Shown: positions 48,675 through 59,072, counted from the stretch's first letter. The stretch: DNA of 64,000 nucleotides from an uncultured Dysgonomonas sp. (GCA_945273835.1 CALYPL010000003.1:1-64000); one strand, 5' to 3'. Notes: generated by a model from the sequence alone, not told the origin. A program made the numbers and translations.

Positions 48675-50243
48675 TTACTTATATAGTGGATTTTGCTGAA
48701 GTTTCGGGTTACCTGTCAGGTGTCTTGTGCTGATGGGGAACAATTCATATTTGGCATCTATATCACATCCTTCTTTTATGCCGCCTTTCCAAGCCCAATT
48801 ATAGCCGTTGGCGAATTTGCCGAAGCGGATAAGGTCGGTTCTGCGCTGTGCCTCCCAGTAAAGTTCACGACCCCTCTCGTCAAGAATGTCTTGTAATGTG
48901 ACTGATGTCGCGGCTGACAATCCTGTACGGCTATGAGCATGTACCTTATTGTATGTATTTATTGCTTCAGGCTTGCTTAACCTCAGTTCTGCTTCTGCCT
49001 GAATAAGTATTACGTCTGCAAGGCGGAACAACGGAAAGTCTGTGTCGACCCACTGGTTGTCTCCGTGTGGATTGGCTGCGCCATTCCAACCCCGATTGGT
49101 AAATTTCATTACTGACCAACCACTATTGAAGTTGCCAAGTTCATCCATATTTTTTGTACGATTATTTGTGAAGAACAAAGCTCTCTTATCGGTTGTATCA
49201 AAAAGATTTGTTAATTGCTGTGTTGCCCTGTAACCGCTCCACGATGAGGTGAAGTTAAGTAAATCGCCGGTCATATCGCCACCTGTCGATGCAGCTATAA
49301 TAGCTGTCATTCCGCCCCAATCAGTTGCCATATCGTAGTCGTAAGGCAATGCAAATATTATTTCTTCAGAGCGATAGTTATCGGCGCAGAACAGGTTCTG
49401 ATAATTATCTTCGAGACGTAAGCCCGTGTATGTGTTGACTTGTTTTGCGTATGCGAGCGCATCTTCCCAACGTGGTTTGCCGGTATATACTTCGGCATTG
49501 ATATACATTTTAGCTAACAGTGTCTCTACCAGCTGATTTGTTACCAGACCGTAGGTCGAAGCTGAATGATTTTTCAGATTATTTTCCTGAAGTACTGATT
49601 TCAGCTCGCTCTCGATCCATTTGAACATACCTTCTCGTCCTAATTGTTGTGGGTAATACGACCCATCGACAGGGTGTTCTTCGGTTATCCATCCGGGATT
49701 GCCAAAGGTATCGAACAAAAAGTAATAGTTCATGGCACGTAAAACCCTTACTTCGTCACGCATACGGTTCAGTTCTGCAACTTCTGTCAAAGGTTTAGCC
49801 GTATTGCGCAAAAATTCGTTGGCAAATGTTATATTCAGCATACAACGTTGATAGAGCATATAACCGATATTATTGTTAGGCATCAGCATTGTTTGAGAAT
49901 AAAAACGCTCGTCGTTGTCGTTCCAAGCACATTTGGCTTCGTCCGATGTCAGTTCCTGCATATTGAAGTAAATGCGCAGAAAGTTTGTTTTACCCTGATC
50001 GGTTGATGAAGGTATATCGCCATCGCCATCGGGACCTGTCAGCCCCAATTTATTGAAGCCAGCATATACTTTGGCTACGAGTTTCGGGTAGTTTGCCGCA
50101 TCGGCGTAAGGATCTAATTCTACGTCCGATCCTCTCGGTGTTGTATCCAAATCGTTGAGGCATGATGTATGTGCAAGCTGAACATACAGGGCCACCGCCA
50201 CGATCCATAACACTGTTTTGATATTTAATATGATTGATTTCAT
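48675..50243 (-). CDS. susD: SusD-family glycan-binding lipoprotein
   Basis: 522 aa, lipoprotein signal VALYVQLAHTSC (Cys at 28). The fold is tetratricopeptide-like: repeats in LNRMRDEVRVLRAMNYYFLFDTFGN, then FRLADVILIQAEAELRLSKPEAINTYNKVHAHSRTGL and the conserved C-terminal LDERGRELYWEAQRRTDLIRFGKF. It caps the SusC channel. It lies 15 bases after susC. Confidence 0.93.
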   Translation of the reverse strand: MKSIILNIKTVLWIVAVALYVQLAHTSCLNDLDTTPRGSDVELDPYADAANYPKLVAKVYAGFNKLGLTGPDGDGDIPSSTDQGKTNFLRIYFNMQELTSDEAKCAWNDNDERFYSQTMLMPNNNIGYMLYQRCMLNITFANEFLRNTAKPLTEVAELNRMRDEVRVLRAMNYYFLFDTFGNPGWITEEHPVDGSYYPQQLGREGMFKWIESELKSVLQENNLKNHSASTYGLVTNQLVETLLAKMYINAEVYTGKPRWEDALAYAKQVNTYTGLRLEDNYQNLFCADNYRSEEIIFALPYDYDMATDWGGMTAIIAASTGGDMTGDLLNFTSSWSGYRATQQLTNLFDTTDKRALFFTNNRTKNMDELGNFNSGWSVMKFTNRGWNGAANPHGDNQWVDTDFPLFRLADVILIQAEAELRLSKPEAINTYNKVHAHSRTGLSAATSVTLQDILDERGRELYWEAQRRTDLIRFGKFANGYNWAWKGGIKEGCDIDAKYELFPISTRHLTGNPKLQQNPLYK

Positions 50244-50258
50244 GATTGGGTCTGTTGT

Positions 50259-53200
50259 TTAAAAGTTGAAGTTGAATCCTAACATAAACATAAGGGGACG
50301 TGGATAGGCATTGTAATCTATTCCGTCATTTACTTCCGGATCGAGCCCTTTGTATTTGGTTATCACTATCGGGTTTTGAACGGTGGCGTATACTCTTGCT
50401 TTGAGTTTACGCATGGTCAGATCATCGAAGGTGTAACCTAAGGTTATGTTGTCTATTTTCAGGAACGAAGCGTTCTGTACGTAATAATCGGATAAAAGCT
50501 GTTTGGTATTGAAGTTTGTATCGAACGCAGATTTTGTGCGGTTAACCAGAAATATGCTGTTCGAGAATATGGTGTTATTATTCAGATCGGCATTGTTGGC
50601 TGCCATGGCGTTATAAACATAGTTGCCAAGGGATACCCGACCGTTGAAGCCTAAATCCCAGTTTTTGTATGTGAATTTGGAGTTAAAGCCCATCAACACA
50701 TCGGCTGCCGGTTTTTTATAAAAATATTTGTCTTTTTCGTTTATTACTCCGTTTCCGTCAAGATCGACATACGCACCTTCAATAGGTTTGCCGTTTTTGT
50801 CGTAAACCTGTTTATAGACATAAAATGTTCTTGGTGCGTAATGTTCGATATAACGTTGCAGGTCTTCGGCTCCGTCACCGCCTGTCGATCCGATCTGCTG
50901 ACCGAAATAATCACTGCCTTTCACATTAACGAGTTTGGTTATCTTGCCATCGTTGTATGATACATTGAATCCGAGCTGCCATTCAAAATCTTTGGCTACG
51001 ATAGGACGTGCATTGATTGAAAACTCAATACCATTATTTTTTAATGTACCTATGTTTTGGGGTATCCTCTCTCCTGCCGACACTCCTGCAATTGCAGGTG
51101 CTTCGCGGTTAAGCAAATCTGTGGTTTTACGGAAATAAACGTCTACAGAGCCATTTATACGGTTATTAAGAAAGGCATAATCCAGACCGGCATTCCAAGT
51201 AGTGGTGGTTTCCCATTTCAGGTTGGGGTTATAAGCGTTAGGGCGCATCTGTTGAACCCAATTAATCGAACCGTTTTCGTTCACTCCCATCGGATAGTAT
51301 CCTTTGTCTTTACCTTTTTGGTACGAAGGTTTTGAGGGATAGTAATACTCATCGCCCAAATCCTGCTGCCCTGTCTTACCCCATCCAAGTCTGAGTTTCA
51401 TATCGCTCAGCACGTCTACGTCTTTAAAAAACGATTCTTCTTTCATTTTCCATGCCAAAGCCATAGCCGGAAATACGCCCCATCTGTTGCCGGATGCAAA
51501 ACGTGATGAACCGTCGTCACGCAGGGTAAACGTGAACAGATACTTATTATTGTAGGTATAATTGAATCGGCCGAAGAACGAAATCAGATAGTATTCTTTA
51601 AAATTATATAAATCGGATGTTTCTCTTAACCCTAAATCTGAATTGTCAATCTTCGACACGTAGTGCGATGTTTGGTCGCTTGTTTTCTTGTAGTGCTGCC
51701 ATGAATATCCGCCCATGATGTCGAATTTGCTTCTTAACGACGGCAGTTCTTTGGCATACTGTGTATATATTTCCATCAAACGGTTGTTTCTGAAATTCTG
51801 AAAACGTTTCCTGTCACCGCTTTTGAAGTCGTCTTCATCATAAACAGTAGGGTTTAATGCACTTTTGAAGTCCTGCCCTGTTGTTGTGGCTATATCTAAT
51901 CCCAGATTGAAATTAATTCTTAAATCAGGCAGGAAATGAAATTTATAATCGGCTTGCAAATTACCGACAAAGTTGCGCACATAAGCCTGATTTCTCTCCA
52001 TACGCAACATTGCTACGGGATTTTTTCCGGCTATATTAGCCAACTGTCCGTTATCATTAGTCCATGTGAAATATCCTCCCCATTGGCTGCCATTGGAAAC
52101 CGGCTGTGTGGGATCGAATGATATGGCTGAACCGATGGCTCCTGTATCGGCAAATCGTGTTTTAGAAAACATACCTTTACCGTTAAAATTGATTTTCAAG
52201 TGATTATCAAAGAATATGGGAGATAGTGAAATATCTGAAGTCACACGTTCCATCTTTGAGGTTATCAGGATTCCTTCATCATTTGTATATCCTAACGAAG
52301 CACGATAAGGGAGTATTGCACCGACTGTTCCGTAAACACTTACGTGATGATCGGTTGAGATTGCAGTCTGAAATATTTCGTCTTGCCAGTCAGTATTGGA
52401 ATTTCCCAACAATGGCAATACTTTGCTTTGCTGCGAAGTGCCTTCAAATTTTCCGGTTACGAATTTGCGGTACTCATCGCCGTTCATCACATCTATGCTG
52501 TTACGTCTTGTGCTGATACTGAACTGTCCGTTATACGATACTTTTGCTTTACCGCTCGTTCCTTTTTTGGTTGTAATCATAATTACTCCGTTTGAAGCTC
52601 GTGAACCATAGATAGCGGTTGCCGACGCGTCTTTCAGAACCGTAAAGGTTTCGATGTCCGCCGGGTTGACCATCGAAAGGAAATTGGATGATCCTGACAG
52701 ATCGTTACTCATGATTACGCCGTCTATGATTACCAACGGGTCATTTGATGCGGTAAGGGAAGAACCTCCACGAATGCGAATGGTTGATCCATCGCCCGGA
52801 CGACCGCCGTTTGAGGTAACGGACACTCCCGCTATTTTTCCGGCAAGCAGATCTTGTGCATTGGTTGATAAGCCCTTGTTCATTTCGTCAATTTTGACGG
52901 CTGTTACCGAGCCTGTCAGGTCTTCTTTCTTAGTGCTTCCGTAGCCTATGACAACTACATCTTCAAGCATTTTAGAATCTTCAGTCAATACGACGTTTAT
53001 CACATTTTTACCTGCCACAAGCACTTCTTTAGATTGGTAACTGATAAATGTAAATACCAGTGTGGCATCGCTTGGCACGTTTATCTGGTAATTGCCATCC
53101 AAATCGGTCATCGTGCCGTTTGTTGTGCCTTTTATATGTACACTTGCTCCGATAACAGTCTGCCCTGACTGATCTGTCACTGTTCCCTTGACATTAATCG

Positions 53201-53300
53201 TCGGTTTGCTTTGTGCAGACAAACCTGTAAACATAAGCCAACTTCCCATCATGATGAAAAGTGCTTTTGTCCATAGTTTTTGTTTAATTTTTCTGTTCAT
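50259..53300 (-). CDS. susC: SusC-family TonB-dependent outer membrane transporter
   Basis: 1013 aa. A signal peptide (ALFIMMGSWLMFTGLSAQ) is followed by a carboxypeptidase-regulatory-like domain (VKGTVTDQSGQTVIGASVHIKGT) and a TonB box (DVVVIGYG near 117). The plug domain includes LLAGKIAGVSVTSNGGRPGDG and PLVIIDGV. A 22-strand barrel ends in MFMLGFNFNF. It imports maltodextrins across the outer membrane with SusD. It is the first structural gene of the operon, downstream of the regulator gene. Confidence 0.94.
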   Translation of the reverse strand: MNRKIKQKLWTKALFIMMGSWLMFTGLSAQSKPTINVKGTVTDQSGQTVIGASVHIKGTTNGTMTDLDGNYQINVPSDATLVFTFISYQSKEVLVAGKNVINVVLTEDSKMLEDVVVIGYGSTKKEDLTGSVTAVKIDEMNKGLSTNAQDLLAGKIAGVSVTSNGGRPGDGSTIRIRGGSSLTASNDPLVIIDGVIMSNDLSGSSNFLSMVNPADIETFTVLKDASATAIYGSRASNGVIMITTKKGTSGKAKVSYNGQFSISTRRNSIDVMNGDEYRKFVTGKFEGTSQQSKVLPLLGNSNTDWQDEIFQTAISTDHHVSVYGTVGAILPYRASLGYTNDEGILITSKMERVTSDISLSPIFFDNHLKINFNGKGMFSKTRFADTGAIGSAISFDPTQPVSNGSQWGGYFTWTNDNGQLANIAGKNPVAMLRMERNQAYVRNFVGNLQADYKFHFLPDLRINFNLGLDIATTTGQDFKSALNPTVYDEDDFKSGDRKRFQNFRNNRLMEIYTQYAKELPSLRSKFDIMGGYSWQHYKKTSDQTSHYVSKIDNSDLGLRETSDLYNFKEYYLISFFGRFNYTYNNKYLFTFTLRDDGSSRFASGNRWGVFPAMALAWKMKEESFFKDVDVLSDMKLRLGWGKTGQQDLGDEYYYPSKPSYQKGKDKGYYPMGVNENGSINWVQQMRPNAYNPNLKWETTTTWNAGLDYAFLNNRINGSVDVYFRKTTDLLNREAPAIAGVSAGERIPQNIGTLKNNGIEFSINARPIVAKDFEWQLGFNVSYNDGKITKLVNVKGSDYFGQQIGSTGGDGAEDLQRYIEHYAPRTFYVYKQVYDKNGKPIEGAYVDLDGNGVINEKDKYFYKKPAADVLMGFNSKFTYKNWDLGFNGRVSLGNYVYNAMAANNADLNNNTIFSNSIFLVNRTKSAFDTNFNTKQLLSDYYVQNASFLKIDNITLGYTFDDLTMRKLKARVYATVQNPIVITKYKGLDPEVNDGIDYNAYPRPLMFMLGFNFNF

Positions 53301-53390
53301 GGTTTAAACATTACTTGTTAGAATTTATAGTTTCCAGATATTGTAGTCTGTGACATTTCTGCGTGATATTCGCTAAAATGTCTTATAAAA

Positions 53391-53398
53391 CAAATTTA
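53391..53398 (-). promoter_or_regulatory. -7 box of the susC operon
   Basis: TAAATTTG on the minus strand fits TAnnTTTG. The transcript would have a leader of about 85 bases before the susC ATG. The region is probably also where the SusR-like protein binds, although I could not identify an operator. Confidence 0.5.
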
Positions 53399-53546
53399 GT
53401 CACACCTCAACTGAAGGAAAGCAAGGAGTAAAGCACAGAGTAAGTAATTCATATTCCGAAATAAACGCAAATATTTAATTATAAGTAGTTTGTAAAATAC
53501 AATAAATTGAATTGAAGTAAATACGAAGAAAGGGAATAGGAAGCTT

Positions 53547-55190
53547 TTATTTAATTTTGAACTGCCCGATTTGCCTAACTGCGTCGGGAAATGATTCTTT
53601 TGCGATCAGGGCTTTGTTCCGTACTTTGAGCCTGTAGTTATAAACGGTCTGTGCAGAGTAATGTAAAAAGCCTGCTATTTTAACACTATCGTTTATCCCC
53701 AGTCTGACAAGGGCAAAAATGCGCAGCTCGGGGGTGAGCAGCTCACCTTCTTTAGGTATAATATGTTCATCGGGGTTCAAGAGTGAATTGAACTCACTGA
53801 CGAAATTGGGATAGAGGTTGAGAAATACGGTATCAAAATTGCGATAAAATTCTTTCAGTTCGTCATTGATCAGAGAGGTGGAGAGTGTCAGTTTATATAA
53901 TTCATTGACTTGTCCGACTTTTAGTTTACGGTTGGCGGTTTTTCTGAATTCTTCGAGTTTATCGATGTAGGCTGAACACATGTTGAAGAGGTAACCGATA
54001 TATTCTTCTTTCACATGGCTTGCTTCAAAAAGTTGACGGTTCAGCTTGTTCAAATCTTCATTTACTTGTTTGAGGTTCTCGTTAACCGTTTTCAGCGTCC
54101 GTCTGGCAATCGCTAAGGCTTTTAGTTGTTTGTATATGTATATGATCGACACGATTAGAACCAGCAGGAATATGGATATGAGAATGACAAGGAAAACAAG
54201 CCTGTCGTGGGCTGCTTTGGCTTCCTGATCGTATGACCCGTTGATAATAAGTAGCATTTGCGATATCTCTAATGTGCGCAAACGTGCGTTACAAAATATA
54301 GCGTCTTCCATGGCACACATCATATATTTGTACGATCGTTCTATCTCGCCGTCTTTGTAGATTAGTGTAGCCAATTTTCGGAGTGAGATATATTCTTTGA
54401 CCGCTCCTCTTGTATCATCGATTGCCGATATTATCAGATATTTTTTCTCCAACTGTTCTTCGCCCAGATGGTGATAGATGTCTGATATAATATATGCTGT
54501 TATTGCTCGTTGATGAGTATTCATCTCTCTGTTATTATACATATCGAGCATATACTTCAGGGCAGCGTTATAATTACCGTCCATAACCATTTTAGGTCCG
54601 TTAACAAGATGATAGCCTATATCGTCAGGTGAATGGACCGACAGTATGGAGTCTTTGTAGCGGTAGGTAAGTTCTTTATAATATTTCTGATGTTGTTCTG
54701 ATAGTGTATTTTCTGTTAATTGAGTGTAGATGGAATGGTAGAGATGATAATAATAGGCTTGAAAGCCATATTTTTTTATTTTTTGCCTGTTATGATTGAG
54801 CATTTCCAATGAGGTCGAATACATACCTGTCATCGCCAACACTTCAACCATGTTCATTTTTGCCTTCACCACAAGCGAATCATTGTTGATGTTTCGGGCT
54901 AATTCGGCACGACGCAGAGCGACCGCATAAGCTGAATCGAGTTGATAGCTTTTATATGCATCGAAAAGATCGCCCAGAATGTCGCATTTTTTTCTGGATG
55001 AGGGAGTATTCTGAAGCGAGTCTTTTAGTTCAGCTATTGATGCGACTTTTTTATCGATATATTTTTGTTTGTCACGGATTGTTTGATCAAGTACTTTGAT
55101 GAGCGAATCTGTGGTCTGTTCTAAGGTATGACCATAAGCAGAAAAATGAATAAGTATTATCCCGATTATTACAAAAGAAAAGAGCTTCAT
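53547..55190 (-). CDS. SusR-like membrane-bound regulator (DUF6377-type)
   Basis: 547 aa from ATG 55190 (MKLFSFVIIGIILIHFSAYG, a signal segment). The N-terminal 320 residues are a helical repeat region facing the periplasm. A membrane helix (LVFLVILISIFLLVLIVSIIYIY) near residue 335 follows. A coiled coil (LKTVNENLKQVNEDLNKLNRQLFEASHVKEEY) leads to a C-terminal domain ending in a LuxR-like helix-turn-helix (LTPELRIFALVRLGINDSVKIAGFLHYSAQTVYNYRLKVRNK). SusR activates the starch operon in response to maltose. Its position directly upstream of susC supports this role. Confidence 0.87.
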   Translation of the reverse strand: MKLFSFVIIGIILIHFSAYGHTLEQTTDSLIKVLDQTIRDKQKYIDKKVASIAELKDSLQNTPSSRKKCDILGDLFDAYKSYQLDSAYAVALRRAELARNINNDSLVVKAKMNMVEVLAMTGMYSTSLEMLNHNRQKIKKYGFQAYYYHLYHSIYTQLTENTLSEQHQKYYKELTYRYKDSILSVHSPDDIGYHLVNGPKMVMDGNYNAALKYMLDMYNNREMNTHQRAITAYIISDIYHHLGEEQLEKKYLIISAIDDTRGAVKEYISLRKLATLIYKDGEIERSYKYMMCAMEDAIFCNARLRTLEISQMLLIINGSYDQEAKAAHDRLVFLVILISIFLLVLIVSIIYIYKQLKALAIARRTLKTVNENLKQVNEDLNKLNRQLFEASHVKEEYIGYLFNMCSAYIDKLEEFRKTANRKLKVGQVNELYKLTLSTSLINDELKEFYRNFDTVFLNLYPNFVSEFNSLLNPDEHIIPKEGELLTPELRIFALVRLGINDSVKIAGFLHYSAQTVYNYRLKVRNKALIAKESFPDAVRQIGQFKIK

Positions 55191-55283
55191 GTATGCTAAT
55201 GAAATTGTTGAAGGATAAAAGTTTAGCCTTCCGGAAAACATTTGTCAGTCAGGTATAATGACATATTATCGAACGTTATTTAC

Positions 55284-56573
55284 TTAATGTTTGCTCGTCA
55301 TGATGCCGAGCACAAGCTCGTCGGTCTGCGACATGCCCTCCGACCCTATCTTTGTAAGGTTGCTTATACATTGATCTACGTCATTATCAATGATTCCTTC
55401 TAAGTCGGTAACGCATCGTTGTTCCATAGCCAGCATAGCTGATAATAGTGCGGTTGAAGCTCCGCTTGTTACTTTCATAGAGCAACTCGGTTTCGCTCCG
55501 TCGCAAATCATGCCTGTCAGGTTAGCAATCATGTTTTTGACGGCAAAACAAATCTGCTGATATGATCCACCCATCAGATAAGTTATTCCACAGCTTGATC
55601 CTGTAGCTGCTACAACGCATCCGCATAATGCGGAAAGGCGTCCGAGGCTTTGTTTCATGTATATTACGGTCAGACTACTTAGCATCAAGGCTCTGGCAAG
55701 CTGTTCTTCGGTTTTTACGTTTTCTTCAGCGTAAATCACAACAGGCAATGTGGCTGATATACCCTGATTGCCGCTGCCCGAATTACTCATCACGGGTATC
55801 ATGGCTCCTGCCATACGTGCATCGCATGCTGCTGATGTGTAAGAAAGTATGTCGCTAAAAACATTATTGCCCATTATGCGCCTTTCTTGGCTTCCTAATA
55901 ATGTTTTGCCGAGGCAATGACCGTAACTTCCTTTTAGGGATTGTTCTGCCGCCGATTTATTCATGCGTCCGGCTTCGAGGATAAAACTGATTTCGTCAAT
56001 GGGTGTTTCGGTGGCGAATTCATATACTGTGCGCATGTTCAGCACCGGCTCATCGGTTGCAAGATGGGAATTGCTGCTTACTTGTTTCTGATACTGCACA
56101 TCGTTGTTTTTGGCGATATGTATAAAGGTGGTATGGCTTCCTGCTATTATGGCGCAAGCGGTATCGTCTCCTGCCTGACAGTTGACTTCGATGTAAAGTT
56201 TTTCGTTAATATCTTTTTTCAGATTGATATTAATAACTTTATCTTCAATCATTTTTTTCCCCCGCTCAACATCTGACGGGGTTATGTCTTTGAGTACTTC
56301 GAGATTGTATTCCGATTTTCCGGCTAATGCTCCTAATGCAACGGCTATGGGCAAACCTATCATATTTGTTCCGGGTATGCCTACTCCCATGGCGTTTTTC
56401 AGGATATTGGCACTTAACAAAACATCTATTTTTTGCGGAACACAACCTAATGTTTCTGTTGCTTTGGCAACGCAAAGCGAAACAGCAATTGGTTCGGTAC
56501 ATCCTACCGCAGGAACTACTTCACGTTTAACGAGATTTATAATCTGTTGTCTCTCGTGATTGTCAATACTCAT
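55284..56573 (-). CDS. UPF0597 L-cysteine desulfidase-like iron-sulfur protein
   Basis: 429 aa, soluble. The N-terminus EVVPAVGCTEPIAVSLCVAKA holds the first conserved Cys. GSGNQGISATLPVVIYAEE and further cysteines (CGCVVAATGSSCGITYLMGG, CDGAKPSCSMKVTSG) fit the serine dehydratase alpha-like/UPF0597 family, in which a [4Fe-4S] cluster helps split cysteine into pyruvate, ammonia and sulfide. The C-terminus ends VLGIMTSKH. It is transcribed toward the sus regulator, 93 bases upstream of its start, so read-through is possible. Cysteine as substrate is the usual annotation and is not proven. Confidence 0.88.
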   Translation of the reverse strand: MSIDNHERQQIINLVKREVVPAVGCTEPIAVSLCVAKATETLGCVPQKIDVLLSANILKNAMGVGIPGTNMIGLPIAVALGALAGKSEYNLEVLKDITPSDVERGKKMIEDKVININLKKDINEKLYIEVNCQAGDDTACAIIAGSHTTFIHIAKNNDVQYQKQVSSNSHLATDEPVLNMRTVYEFATETPIDEISFILEAGRMNKSAAEQSLKGSYGHCLGKTLLGSQERRIMGNNVFSDILSYTSAACDARMAGAMIPVMSNSGSGNQGISATLPVVIYAEENVKTEEQLARALMLSSLTVIYMKQSLGRLSALCGCVVAATGSSCGITYLMGGSYQQICFAVKNMIANLTGMICDGAKPSCSMKVTSGASTALLSAMLAMEQRCVTDLEGIIDNDVDQCISNLTKIGSEGMSQTDELVLGIMTSKH

Positions 56574-56959
56574 ATATATTCTTTACTTTTATGAACACGA
56601 AGGTACTAAAAATTATTAATTCTTTATTCAGTTAAAATCATCAAATCAACCATTTATTTATTCCATTTTCGTGTGTACAGAGTATACTGTAACAGGTGTC
56701 GGCTTTGCTTATATAAAGTTTCATAGACAGTTATCATATTTCCTCGACACCCCATAGCAATAATTGATAAGACTATTTTTTATATAAATAAATGTAATAA
56801 TGTTAATTTTTATTTTGCAAAAAATAATTAACGGAAAGAAACTGTGATTTTATTTTACTTTTTTTGAAATCAATTATTGATTAATTGTGTTTATTAATCC
56901 GAAGTTATGTGTTATAAATATATCGTCCGTTTTCATTTAATCTATTTTTTATTTCAAAT
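56574..56959. other. gene-free gap of 386 bases
   Basis: I see no gene, RNA or clear terminator here. The 3' half is very AT-rich. The gap lies between divergent genes. I checked for a cobalamin riboswitch because a metal-chelate binding protein follows, but the conserved box is missing. Confidence 0.6.
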
Positions 56960-58096
56960 ATGGACCGTTTAAAACTAAGTTTTATAGCTACACTCATATT
57001 TCTGACCACTGCATGCGGCTCGAAAAAAGAGCAGGACAGACAGCTGAAGGCTGTCAGCGTTTACACGACTCAATATGCTAAAGGTTTTAGTGTAACTAAG
57101 TACGCCGACTACACGGAAGTATCGGTTAGAAATCCTTGGGACACGACAAGTGTTTTGCACAAATATATATTGGTGGACAGAAATAATCCTATTCCCGCCA
57201 ACCTGCCTAAGGGTACGGTAATTGAAGTGCCTGTTAAAACAGCTTTGGCATATTCAACCATCCATTGTTCGGCACTGAAGGAGATAGGTAGTTTGGATAT
57301 TATTAACAGCGTTTGCGAATCTAAATACATAAATATTGATGAAATAAAAAAGGGGATAAACGAGGGTAAAATTGTTGATGTGGGTAATGCGAGCAGCCCC
57401 GACATTGAAAAAATAATTATGCTTTCGCCCGAAGTGATTTTCGCCTCTCCGATTATGGGACAAACTTATGGTAATGTTGTAAAGACGCACATCCCTATTA
57501 TAGAAGCTGTAGATTACACAGAGGCATCGCCTCTCGGGCAGGCTGAATGGATTCGGTTTTACGCTTTATTCACCGGTAAGGAGCAGATTGCAGATTCGCT
57601 GTTCAATATTACTGTAAATAAATATAATCGGATTAAAGAAACCATCAGTAAGCATCAGGGAAAGAGACCTACGGTGCTGACTGATATGAAATATATGGAT
57701 AGTTGGAATATGCCGGGCGGAAAAAGCTATATGGCAAATATGTTGTCTGATGCGGGAGCGGATTATATTTGGAGTGACAACGATTCAAAGACTTTCCTGC
57801 CATTGTCGTTCGAAGCGGTTTTGGACAAAGGCGGCAATGCTGATTATTGGCTTATCAAATACTATTCGTCGAAAGATATGACTTACGAAAGCCTGAAAAA
57901 AGATTATCGTCCTTACACTTATTTCAAAGCCTATAAAGATAGACATGTTTTTGCTTGCAATACGTTTAAATCGACTTACTATATTGATCTGCCTATCCAT
58001 CCCGATTATATTCTCAAAGATATGGCGTGCATTTTCTACCCGAACCTTTTCGATGGTTATAAACCGAAATATTTTTCATCGATTAGTGAGCAATGA
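56960..58096 (+). CDS. ABC-type metal chelate/siderophore/cobalamin binding lipoprotein
   Basis: 378 aa, lipoprotein signal (IATLIFLTTAC, Cys at 19). The first mature residues (GSKKEQDR) are basic, with no surface-export signal, so it probably faces the periplasm. The fold is the two-lobed type of FepB/BtuF: lobe one has LKEIGSLDIINSV and IEKIIMLSPEVIFASP, followed by the long spacer helix YNRIKETISKHQG, and lobe two ends DLPIHPDYILKDMACIFYPNLF. It binds an iron chelate or cobalamin. No permease or ATPase gene follows, so its partners lie elsewhere. Confidence 0.85.
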   Translation: MDRLKLSFIATLIFLTTACGSKKEQDRQLKAVSVYTTQYAKGFSVTKYADYTEVSVRNPWDTTSVLHKYILVDRNNPIPANLPKGTVIEVPVKTALAYSTIHCSALKEIGSLDIINSVCESKYINIDEIKKGINEGKIVDVGNASSPDIEKIIMLSPEVIFASPIMGQTYGNVVKTHIPIIEAVDYTEASPLGQAEWIRFYALFTGKEQIADSLFNITVNKYNRIKETISKHQGKRPTVLTDMKYMDSWNMPGGKSYMANMLSDAGADYIWSDNDSKTFLPLSFEAVLDKGGNADYWLIKYYSSKDMTYESLKKDYRPYTYFKAYKDRHVFACNTFKSTYYIDLPIHPDYILKDMACIFYPNLFDGYKPKYFSSISEQ

Positions 58097-58411
58097 TTGC
58101 AACAGTTAATTATGTTTATGTATTGAAACATTTTGTGTCCGCTAAATGTTAATATTATAATATAGTTTAATTAGGTTCTATCGTTCAGACGGGCTAATTC
58201 CAAGTATGTTTTTTAACATTAAATTATTGATCTTTCGATATTTATTATCGTAACCTCTTTGAGTTTTTCTGATATCGTTTTTTGCTTTCTTGCAACAAAG
58301 GTTTACTACTATTAATGTAAGGATTTATTAACCGTTTTTAGCCTCTAATGTAAATCATTGAAAGAATTAAGCAAGTGAAACGAATTCATCATCAACTTAT
58401 AATTTTATCTT
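58097..58411. other. gene-free gap of 315 bases
   Basis: No gene, RNA or terminator that I can support. It probably contains the promoter of the winged-helix gene, but no TAnnTTTG box stands out. Confidence 0.5.
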
Positions 58412-58636
58412 ATGACTATTAATGATATTGGCAATTATGCAGGAATCATCTGGGGGGCATTGGTGCGTAAAGGGCTTATGTCTATCCAAGAAATCGGTGA
58501 ACAAACCAGATTGACGGAAGATTCAATTTATGCGGCATTAGGATGGCTATCGAGAGAAGGTAAAATTCGGATTAACTACTACTCGGACTTTGTTAGTGTG
58601 GAACTTAAAAATATGAGTACCGAAGTATTTTTTTGA
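58412..58636 (+). CDS. small winged-helix DNA-binding protein (DUF2582-like)
   Basis: 74 aa, a complete winged-helix domain: NYAGIIWGALVRKGLMSIQEIGEQTRLTEDSIYAALGWLSREGKIRI contains helices 1-3 with the recognition helix in EDSIYAALGWLSREGK, and a short wing follows (NYYSDFVSV). It matches the DUF2582 kind of small helix-turn-helix proteins common in Bacteroidota. The target is unknown. It is monocistronic, with a terminator 75 bases after the stop. Confidence 0.85.
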   Translation: MTINDIGNYAGIIWGALVRKGLMSIQEIGEQTRLTEDSIYAALGWLSREGKIRINYYSDFVSVELKNMSTEVFF

Positions 58637-58711
58637 AAAAGCATCTTTAAACCGGCTCGCAAAAACCTTAATTCAAATTGTTGGAAGAATGTGTAATATT
58701 TTATTTGAAAG

Positions 58712-58743
58712 AAAGCTGTAAGGACTAACCTGACGGCTTTTTT
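58712..58743 (+). terminator. terminator after the winged-helix gene
   Basis: aaagctgtaagg (58712-58723) pairs with cctgacggcttt (58729-58740) with one mismatch and one G-U pair, a 5-base loop, followed by ttta. Confidence 0.75.
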
Positions 58744-58987
58744 ACCAATAAAGTTTTTGTAATCAATATATATTAGAAACTGAGCACCTCATTTATTATA
58801 CGCGATCCTCATTCTTGCTATTATAAAATTTTTATTATCTTCGGAAAGAAGAATGAAATAGTAAATATAGAACTAAAATAATCCGTTTTAATCAATTTTA
58901 TCTAACCTAAATGTTCTGTGACATATCTAAGCACGATCTGAAATCTAAATATCAGTAAAAAAATGCTAAATCTGATGCATAATTATA
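58744..58987. other. AT-rich gap upstream of the surface-polysaccharide operon
   Basis: Nothing I can support as a gene. There is no UpxY or UpxZ antitermination gene of the kind that opens capsule loci in Bacteroides; the operon starts directly with rmlA. Confidence 0.5.
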
Positions 58988-58995
58988 TATCTTTG
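58988..58995 (+). promoter_or_regulatory. -7 box of the polysaccharide operon
   Basis: TATCTTTG fits TAnnTTTG. It implies a leader of about 70 bases before the rmlA ATG at 59073. Confidence 0.55.
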
Positions 58996-59072
58996 CGTTT
59001 TATAAATTAAACTTAAAAACTGGTATTTCTCAAAAAAAATTTTACCGTATTATTTTCATTTAACATCGTAGC

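Noticed and set aside
56690-56959. Cobalamin riboswitch upstream of the binding lipoprotein
   Set aside because: The conserved B12-box sequence and the paired stems were not found.
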